Assembly (NCBI RefSeq): GCF_036013915.1
Contig: NZ_CP107899.1
Coordinates: forward strand, 4,526,001-4,590,000
Reading direction: 5' to 3'
DNA length: 64,000 nt
Origin: Streptomyces sp. NBC_00464
Lineage (GTDB): Bacteria; Actinomycetota; Actinomycetes; Streptomycetales; Streptomycetaceae
Of the stretch, positions 58,432-64,000 are shown piece by piece. A model generated the notes under the pieces. It did no database searches. It was not told where the DNA came from and saw only the letters and a program-made list of their open reading frames with translations. Positions within the stretch are counted from its first letter, which is position 1. Every line of letters starts with the position of its first letter. The translations under genes and the position numbers were made by a program.

Positions 58432-58815
58432 TCAGAGGTCGCCCTGAAGGTAGGCGCGAGCCGCGGTCATGACTTCCTTGTAGCGCTCACCGGCGATCGC
58501 CTCAAGCGGCGAGTCGTCGTCGAGTTGGGGATTCATCCCGATCATCCAGGCCCGAGCGGTGTGGAGATTCTCGGCACTCTCGATGAACTTGAAGATCTGG
58601 TAGGCCGTGCGCAGGCGCATTTCGGAGTCGAAGCGCGGAGCATTCTGCTCCCTGCACCACTTTCCGACCTGCTTGGGATCTTCGATGCCTGCGATGTACG
58701 CGACGACGCGCTGGCTGAAGGTGTCCTGCAGGAAGCGTGCGATGCCTGCGATGGACTGTTCCGTCTGGTCGCGCAGTGCGCGGGCTTCGGCGGTGGTCTC
58801 TCGCTGAGTTTGCAT
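58432..58815 (-). CDS. Xre/MbcA/ParS-type antitoxin-like protein
   Basis: The protein has 127 residues from ATG 58815 (GAGGAG upstream). The N-terminal half contains a helix-turn-helix-like stretch (FSQRVVAYIAGIEDPKQVGKWC). The C-terminal half, LRTAYQIFKFIESAENLHTARAWMIGMNPQLDDDSPLEAI, follows the toxin-binding domain pattern (WxxxxNPxLxxxxPLExI) of Xre/MbcA/ParS antitoxins. Such proteins neutralise RES-domain NAD phosphorylases. A RES gene lies 505 bases upstream on the same strand, but the usual order is the reverse, and the spacing is wide. Confidence 0.75.
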   Translation of the reverse strand: MQTQRETTAEARALRDQTEQSIAGIARFLQDTFSQRVVAYIAGIEDPKQVGKWCREQNAPRFDSEMRLRTAYQIFKFIESAENLHTARAWMIGMNPQLDDDSPLEAIAGERYKEVMTAARAYLQGDL

Positions 58816-59319
58816 GGTCTCCTCGTTTCCTCGTCGCTCGCCGGTGAGGCGTCAGCGGAGGATGGGTGCGCTGGATGCGCGAAGGCTGGGAGTGGGCGCG
58901 AATCGCTGCCGTTCGTCAGCCATGTCTGTGGGGTGCTTGCGGCGGGTGGGCAAGGGGTATTGCCGTGGCCGTGGTGTGCACCACTACAGGCGGGAGGAGG
59001 TGACCGGAGTGCCGGGGCGAGCTGATCGCTCTGCCTCTGCGGATGGGCGCAGCACTCGCTAAACGTAAGTGGCTGGTGGTCAACATTGCATCCCCCCTGT
59101 GGTGTTGAGCAAATGCTACCCGTTTACACGCAACTTACTCCATAGATTTCCCCCCTTGAAAGGGTGGTAAATCCCCCCTCATGTTGCCGGTCGGGCCTGT
59201 GAGCTGCATGTTCTTCGGGGTGTCTGTGAGTGCGGACTCACAGGTGGCATGCCGTGCGAATCACTCAGACACCAGATCGGGGGACATTTCGCACGGCCAG
59301 TCGGTCGATCGTGCGACGG
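58816..59319. other. 504-bp gap between the antitoxin-like and RES genes
   Basis: No gene is clear here; the region is AT-richer than the average. It contains a minus-strand promoter candidate, and a C-rich segment with CCCCCCTTGAAAGGGTGGTAA near 59150. A plus-strand open frame of 82 codons has poor coding character. Confidence 0.45.
59056..59083 (-). promoter_or_regulatory. Vegetative-type promoter for the antitoxin-like gene
   Basis: On the minus strand, TTGACC (59083-59078) is followed after 16 bases by TAGCGA (59061-59056). This fits the streptomycete vegetative consensus TTGAC-N16-18-TAGNNT apart from the last base. It would give a leader of about 230 bases before the antitoxin-like gene. 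Confidence 0.5.
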
Positions 59320-60006
59320 TCACCAGACGGTGAGTCCGTACTCGCGAGCCACTTCCTGCAGTTCGACGGACTCGGCGAGGATCGGGCGGCGTTCCGCCTC
59401 GGTGTATTCGGTTCCGCTCAGGACGGCCCAGCAGCGGCGTCCGCCGAATCCGGACCGGTAGACGATGCCCTGGGCCAGTTGGTGGCCTTCGGCATTGCGC
59501 TGGGCGACGGTCCAGGCGGCGATCTGGCGGGCGACGCGGCGGTCCTTGCCATGGATGTGGTCGTCGGTCAGTTCCCCGTCGATTCCCCATTCGCTGAACT
59601 CGTTCCGGAGCTCGTGCGCGAGTACCTCGCGGGTGATGTCCGCGTCGACGTCCAGGAACCTTGCCTCGGCCGCCGGCTTCAGCCGGACCAGAATGTGGGC
59701 GTCGCGCCAGCCGGACGCCAGATGGCCGATTCTCATGTGGCCGGGCTTGTGGGGTTCGTCGGCGAGGAGGCTTCGCACCTCCGGATGGACGCGGAAGTAG
59801 GCGAGCGCTTCGGCGTAGCAGCCGGTCGGTTCGGAGGCGCAGTACAGCATGCCGTAGGTGAAGAGACTGAAGCGGCCGGCCGAGGAACCTCCGATGGTCT
59901 CGGGCTCGACGCGGTTGAACCTCAGCGGTGCGCCCGCCTTGCCCAGGCGCCATACGCCCCGGTCGGGGGCGCGGGCGAGTACGACGGGGGGAACGGAGAC
60001 GGTCAT
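59320..60006 (-). CDS. RES-domain protein (NAD phosphorylase-type toxin)
   Basis: The predicted protein has 228 residues from ATG 60006 (MTVSVPPVVLARAP). RES-fold residues are seen: Arg45 in GRFS, then Tyr54 in YGMLYCASEP, Glu66 in AEALAYF, and Ser185 in IVYRSGFGG. RES toxins consume NAD+ by phosphorolysis, starving the cell. A stand-alone enzyme of this fold is also possible. The length is within the family (about 150-230). Its partner could be the Xre-type gene downstream on the same strand. Confidence 0.82.
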   Translation of the reverse strand: MTVSVPPVVLARAPDRGVWRLGKAGAPLRFNRVEPETIGGSSAGRFSLFTYGMLYCASEPTGCYAEALAYFRVHPEVRSLLADEPHKPGHMRIGHLASGWRDAHILVRLKPAAEARFLDVDADITREVLAHELRNEFSEWGIDGELTDDHIHGKDRRVARQIAAWTVAQRNAEGHQLAQGIVYRSGFGGRRCWAVLSGTEYTEAERRPILAESVELQEVAREYGLTVW

Positions 60007-60245
60007 GCCTGCTGCCTCCGTCCCGCGGGGCCGGTGGTGGGAGCTAAGACAGCGGTCATGGATCCTCGACAAGGCTTTTCTCGACGGTCGTTGGGCAGGG
60101 CCGGGCGGCGGGTTCGGGCGGGCCTGTCCGGCCGCCGACGCGGCTGATCATTGTTGCGCAGGTGAGTATCGCGCGGCAGCCCGCGCGCCGGGACCGAACG
60201 GGCGCAAAGGCGTCGCTCCGAGGCGCGCAGACGGCGCATCCGGCC

Positions 60246-62558
60246 TCACAGGCGGTCGTGATGGATACGGAAGATCATGGTGCCTGCCTCTCCCGTCGCC
60301 AGGAGGACCGTGGAGGGCTCACCGGGTTGCTGCGGGGCGGTGCGCAGCGCGTTGACGCGGTACCCGGTGACGATCTGAAGGAGGTGCCGGTCGGCCGCCG
60401 GGTCCCACAGGTGGATGCTGGTGCTGCCGGCCGCCGCGAAGGCGACGCGCCGGCCCTGGACCGGGAAGGCCGTCACCGCGTTCAACTCGCCGTCACCCGG
60501 GTCGAACTCGTGCAGGGCCTCGGCTGCCGTGTCCGGCTCCCAGAATCTGAGGGTGCCGTTCTGTCCGGCGGTGACGAGCTGCGGGCCGGCCGCACCGAGC
60601 CCGGGGGCGAAGGCGACATCGTTGACGATGTTCTGCCCACACCGGATGGTGCGGCCGTACTGGGTCAGATCTGCCGCGTCCCAGATGCGGAGGTTGCCGT
60701 CGCTGCCGCCCGACGCGAGAAGGACACCGCCTTCGGCGCTCCTGGAGGCCAGGCACCGGACGCTGAACTTGTGGTCCTTGCGAATCGAGACGGCCTGCTC
60801 GGTGTCGAGGTCCCACAGGCGTACGGACCCGTCGGCGCTCGCGCTCGCCAGCCGGGCGGACGCACCGGTGCCCTCGATGGCCACGAGTGCGAGGGCGGGG
60901 GAGTAGTGACCTCGCAGGGTCGCCACGGGAGCCGAACCCCTGGGGGCGGAGGCATCGAACAGGGCGATGCTGTTGTCGCTGCGAGCGGCGGCCAGCAGCA
61001 CGCTGTCACGCCGCCTCACCCAGGCCAGGGCGGTGACCGGTTCGTCGTCGATGACGGGTTGCTTCATGCCGGTGTCGATGTCCCACGCCAGGGTGCTGCT
61101 CCCCTCGGTGACCGCGAGCCGGTGCGGAGGCCCGGGTGACAGCGCGCTGGCGGTGACCGGGGTCCAGGCGGCGCGGCCGTGCCGGAACGTGCCACCGGCC
61201 AGGGGCCAGTTCCGGACGGTGCGATCGGCTCCGGCCGTGATGAGGCGGGCGCCCGGCCGTTCGGTGAACGAGGAGAGCGCGGTGACCGGGGCGGAGTGCG
61301 CCTGGATCGACTGACCGAGCGGCTCCAGCGTGTCGGTCCGCCACAGGCGTACGGTGCCGTCCGCCCCGGCACTGGCAAGCGCCCGCCGGGCCTCGACCTC
61401 GACCAGCGTCAGCGCGGTCACGGCACCCTCGGACGTTGCGTCGGTGCTGACGACGCAGGCCCGCGCATCGGCGGACACGTCGTGTACGGACAGGGTGCCG
61501 TCGCCGTCGCCCACGGCATAGTGCCCGGCCGCGGGCAGGGCGACGAGGGTGCGGACGGCCGCCGGATGACGGGAGCGCATGACGGCTGTGCGCCCGTCGA
61601 AACTGCTGACGGTGTCGTGCTGGGCGTAGAGCAGGAGTCCGGACCCGTCGGCCCGGGTCGTCCCGCGCAGAATGGCCGCCGCTCGTTCGAGCCGGGGGAG
61701 AGGTATGTCGACCTGCTGGAACGCCGCGGTGTTGAACGCGGCGACGTAGCCGTCACTCCACGCGGCGAGCAGCACCTGGGCCCGGTCCCGCGGCCGGTGG
61801 AGCGTCAGCGAACTGACCCAGGTTCCCGGGCGCTGGAGCACCGGCACGATGGTGCGGCCGCGGAGCGCGTCCAGGACCGAGACGGTGCCGTCGGTGGCGC
61901 CCGTGGCGAGCAGGCCCTCGTGCAGCGTGACCAGGTGCTCGATAGCGCCGTCGTGTACGGCGATCGGCGGCGCGGCGGCGGACCCGTCGTGCCGCAGGAT
62001 ACGGATGACACCGTGGTCGTCCCCCGTGACCAGCAGCGGCTGCACCCGGGCCCGCCGGCCCGCGTTCACCATGGCCAGCGAGGTGACGGCGGCCTCGGTC
62101 ACGGCCCACACGTTGTCCGGACTCGCGCAGTCGCTCCAGAGCGGGGTGACCGGCGACCCGGCGAGCACCGGATCCTCCGGGGGCGAGGGAGGCAGGGGCT
62201 GGTGGCGCGCCGTGGCCGCGTGGTGGGCCAGATGCAGGCTGGTCAGCCGCGACAGCGGAGTGAGCCCCCGGGAGAAGGGTTCCAACTTCGCCCAGGCCTG
62301 GAGCCATTGCTGACGGTCCGACGGGTTGTTCCCGCCCGCCAGCAGCCGGCCGAGACCGGAGCTGGACTCCCACGGCAGCAGGGCAGGGGGCACGTGCACG
62401 TCGTCCAGCACACGTCCCTGAGCGGCGTGCTGCGCCAGATGGCGTCGCAGGTAGGGGTGCGGGGGGATGCCGGGATCGTCGGGAACCAGCTCGGCCAGGG
62501 CCTCGGCCAGCCGGCGGTGGATCTCGGCATGCCGGTCACCGCCCGGCCGCCGGTTCAT
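60246..62558 (-). CDS. WD40-repeat propeller protein, split from the upstream STAND NTPase
   Basis: The protein has 770 residues from ATG 62558 (ATGA overlap with the upstream gene). Residues 8-45 (HAEIHRRLAEALAELVPDD, then PHPYLRRHLAQHAAQGRVLDD) resemble the helical linker that follows the NACHT part of streptomycete STAND proteins. From about residue 150 to the end there are two seven-bladed propellers' worth of WD-type repeats: GSVRLWDLDTEQAVSIR, GNLRIWDAADL, GTLRFWEPDTA and IHLWDPAADRHLLQI are clear units. Propellers of this type sense or bind partners. The split is unusual. Confidence 0.88.
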   Translation of the reverse strand: MNRRPGGDRHAEIHRRLAEALAELVPDDPGIPPHPYLRRHLAQHAAQGRVLDDVHVPPALLPWESSSGLGRLLAGGNNPSDRQQWLQAWAKLEPFSRGLTPLSRLTSLHLAHHAATARHQPLPPSPPEDPVLAGSPVTPLWSDCASPDNVWAVTEAAVTSLAMVNAGRRARVQPLLVTGDDHGVIRILRHDGSAAAPPIAVHDGAIEHLVTLHEGLLATGATDGTVSVLDALRGRTIVPVLQRPGTWVSSLTLHRPRDRAQVLLAAWSDGYVAAFNTAAFQQVDIPLPRLERAAAILRGTTRADGSGLLLYAQHDTVSSFDGRTAVMRSRHPAAVRTLVALPAAGHYAVGDGDGTLSVHDVSADARACVVSTDATSEGAVTALTLVEVEARRALASAGADGTVRLWRTDTLEPLGQSIQAHSAPVTALSSFTERPGARLITAGADRTVRNWPLAGGTFRHGRAAWTPVTASALSPGPPHRLAVTEGSSTLAWDIDTGMKQPVIDDEPVTALAWVRRRDSVLLAAARSDNSIALFDASAPRGSAPVATLRGHYSPALALVAIEGTGASARLASASADGSVRLWDLDTEQAVSIRKDHKFSVRCLASRSAEGGVLLASGGSDGNLRIWDAADLTQYGRTIRCGQNIVNDVAFAPGLGAAGPQLVTAGQNGTLRFWEPDTAAEALHEFDPGDGELNAVTAFPVQGRRVAFAAAGSTSIHLWDPAADRHLLQIVTGYRVNALRTAPQQPGEPSTVLLATGEAGTMIFRIHHDRL

Positions 62559-64000
62559 TCGGCCACGCCGGGGGTGAGCGGATCCACGCCGGGGGTGAGC
62601 GGATCCGTGCCCGGGGTGCGCGGGTCCTTGGCGGCGCCGAGCGGATCCACGCCCGGGGTGCGCGGGTCCACGCCCAGCTGCTGTACGAGACCGGCGGCGC
62701 CGAGCGGGTCCGTGCCCGAGGCGCCCGAGGCGCCCGAGGTGCCCGAGGCGAGGGGGGCCAGGGGGTCTCTGCCGGCATCGAGCCCGTCCTCGGCGGCATC
62801 GAGCAGGTCCGCGTCAAGGTCGCAGAGCACCTCGGCCACCGCTTCGTGAGCCGGCCGGTAGACCCGCCGGTCATCCTCGTGATCGTGCGCGAGATAGCCG
62901 TTCAGGCGGCTCTTCAGCAGCTTTCCGATCATGTCGTCCCAGTCGGGTAACTGACGGCCCAGAAACACCCGCCCCATCTGCGGCCAGATGTTCGACCAGG
63001 GGATTCCCGCCCCTGCGGCGAAGGCCGATGCCCGCAGGAGCGCCAAGGCCACGTCGGACGGAAGGCCGTCCCCCGCCACGAGCACGAGATCGCGTCTGAG
63101 GAGCCCCGTCATCCCCCGCTGAAGCATCGCCAGCCACTCAGGATCCCGCGCGACCGCTGCGGGATCCTCGGTGCAACGCAGCTGCTCCCCGGCCAGGCGG
63201 GCCGAGATGAACGACGGCCACACCTCGGGAGCCACCAGGGCCGCCGCCTCCTCGGCCGTGTCGCGATGCCCGCCCTCGCGGACGAGCGCGTGCAGATACT
63301 GCTCGATGTCCTTCACACTGCCCTCGCCGTCCGTCCGCTGCTCCTCAGCGGTCGGGAACGCGGCCTGCAGGGCCTCACTCAGTCCCTGCTCCGCGTCGGG
63401 CAGCTCCACCGGGGAGTCGCTGAGCGGCAGGCTGGAGCGCACGCCGATGAGCAGGCGCAGCCCGGCGGGCGCGGAGGGGGAAGGCGGACCGTCGTCCTGC
63501 CGGGGGGCGGGCACCTGACCGAGCTGCGGGGAGCAGAACTCGCTGAGCGGGGCGAGGACATCGTCGATGACGCGGGAGAGCTCGACCGCCTCGTCGAGAC
63601 CGTCGATGACCAGCGTGACCGGCTCGCCGCGCCCGCGGAGGGTCTCGATGATCTGCTGCGTGCAGGTGACGACGGGATCCTCGGTCGAGGCCGGCCGCGC
63701 GGGTTCGGCCCCCAGCGTCCGCAGGATGTCGCGGGCCAGGTCCGCCGGGCCCCGGTGCCGCGCCAGAATCGCCCCGGTGATGGAACCGGGAGCGGGCACG
63801 GTGCCGTCCGCGGCCAGATCGACCGCGGTCTTGAGGACGGGTTCGTCCTGGAACGACGGATGACCCAGCACCACCGCTCTCGCCAGCACGGCGGACTTGC
63901 CGCTGCCGGCGGTCCCCGTGATCAGCAGGACTCCCCGTGCCCGCGCGGGGCTCAGGAACTCGGTGACGCTGCGGTTGATGTCGTCCCGCCCGCGGAAGTA
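62555..64000 (-). CDS. STAND-type P-loop NTPase (NACHT-like), 5' part outside the window
   Basis: The frame is open to the window end, so the N-terminus is missing; about 481 residues are seen. Near the window end is YFRGRDDINRSV, then the Walker A motif GTAGSGKS (about 63893-63916). Walker B is VTLVIDGLDEA. Downstream VRSSLPLS and a winged-helix region (LLRASAFAAGAGIPWSNIWP) match NACHT/STAND proteins. The last 70 residues are repeats rich in Asp, Pro, Gly and Thr. The stop TGA overlaps the WD40 start. STAND NTPases act as switches in defence and signalling; an N-terminal effector domain may lie outside the window. Confidence 0.88.
   Translation of the reverse strand, partial: YFRGRDDINRSVTEFLSPARARGVLLITGTAGSGKSAVLARAVVLGHPSFQDEPVLKTAVDLAADGTVPAPGSITGAILARHRGPADLARDILRTLGAEPARPASTEDPVVTCTQQIIETLRGRGEPVTLVIDGLDEAVELSRVIDDVLAPLSEFCSPQLGQVPAPRQDDGPPSPSAPAGLRLLIGVRSSLPLSDSPVELPDAEQGLSEALQAAFPTAEEQRTDGEGSVKDIEQYLHALVREGGHRDTAEEAAALVAPEVWPSFISARLAGEQLRCTEDPAAVARDPEWLAMLQRGMTGLLRRDLVLVAGDGLPSDVALALLRASAFAAGAGIPWSNIWPQMGRVFLGRQLPDWDDMIGKLLKSRLNGYLAHDHEDDRRVYRPAHEAVAEVLCDLDADLLDAAEDGLDAGRDPLAPLASGTSGASGASGTDPLGAAGLVQQLGVDPRTPGVDPLGAAKDPRTPGTDPLTPGVDPLTPGVAE
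62562..62740 (-). repeat. Degenerate 21-bp and 9-bp tandem repeats at the 3' end of the STAND gene
   Basis: On the minus strand, the 21-base unit encoding GVDPLTP/GTDPLTP/KDPRTP (G-x-DP-x-TP) is repeated about five times. A second array of 9-base units encodes GTSGASGAS. They form the C-terminal tail of the NTPase just before its stop. Confidence 0.8.

Noticed and set aside
58814..59062. 82-codon plus-strand frame upstream of the antitoxin-like gene
   Set aside because: Arg/Ser-rich product with no family likeness and no good ribosome site.

Overview
This is a 64 kb piece of a high-GC actinomycete chromosome, almost certainly Streptomyces. The signs are uniformly GC-rich third codon positions, many GTG/TTG/CTG starts, dense ATGA/GTGA gene overlaps, an HrdD-type sigma factor behind a SigR-type promoter, a SepX-like cell-division protein next to a gephyrin-like Glp, a DUF6227 protein, and an EACC1/caspase conflict module. 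Most of the window reads as conserved chromosome. Accessory-looking stretches lie at about 41.7-46.5 kb and 58.4-64 kb.

Layout. 0-8.3 kb: the end of a methyltransferase gene, a DUF402 gene that begins inside a 15-bp minisatellite, a LysR regulator, a secreted AMIN-like protein, a VOC protein, an IclR regulator divergent from a C-terminally shortened acyl-CoA/aryl-CoA ligase, and a secreted M6 metalloprotease. 8.6-18.2 kb: TetR plus a DHA2 exporter, MarR divergent from an extradiol dioxygenase, a questin-oxidase-like protein, an acetyltransferase divergent from hrdD, and a WYL-type regulator divergent from a second DHA2 exporter. Several strong bidirectional terminators separate convergent genes. 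18.2-26 kb: a DUF6227 protein, a P1 peptidase, then a tight five-gene operon for a membrane-bound molybdenum/iron-sulfur/Rieske oxidoreductase. 26-36 kb (mostly minus strand): mscL, a SAF protein, MTA phosphorylase, an FmdB zinc ribbon, an MFS exporter, a K+/H+ antiporter, then a penicillin-acylase-family protein and 5-formyl-THF cyclo-ligase. 36-41.6 kb: galU, glp (moeA), moaC, mog, a RimJ-like acetyltransferase, sepX and tRNA-Ala(CGC). Part of this order (5-FCL, galU, moeA-like, rimJ-like, membrane protein) is also known in mycobacteria.

After the tRNA comes a poorly coding stretch, three small minus-strand reading frames, and then the most unusual locus. A small EACC1-type gene is translationally coupled to a 783-residue protein that joins a caspase-like protease, a coiled coil and an M16 peptidase fold. 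The M16 zinc motif HxxEH is destroyed (HLFCM), the caspase dyad is intact, and the gene carries a TTA codon, which would make it depend on the bldA tRNA. 46.6-53.8 kb holds housekeeping-type and uncharacterised genes: a DUF1963 protein, a lipoprotein, an aldo/keto reductase, a DUF574 methyltransferase coupled to a hydrolase, and xth. 53.8-58 kb is a MerR regulator divergent from a Baeyer-Villiger-type monooxygenase / hydrolase / short-chain dehydrogenase operon. 58.4-64 kb holds an Xre/MbcA/ParS-type antitoxin-like gene, a RES-domain gene, and a STAND-type P-loop NTPase that overlaps a separate WD40 propeller gene. The NTPase gene runs off the window end.
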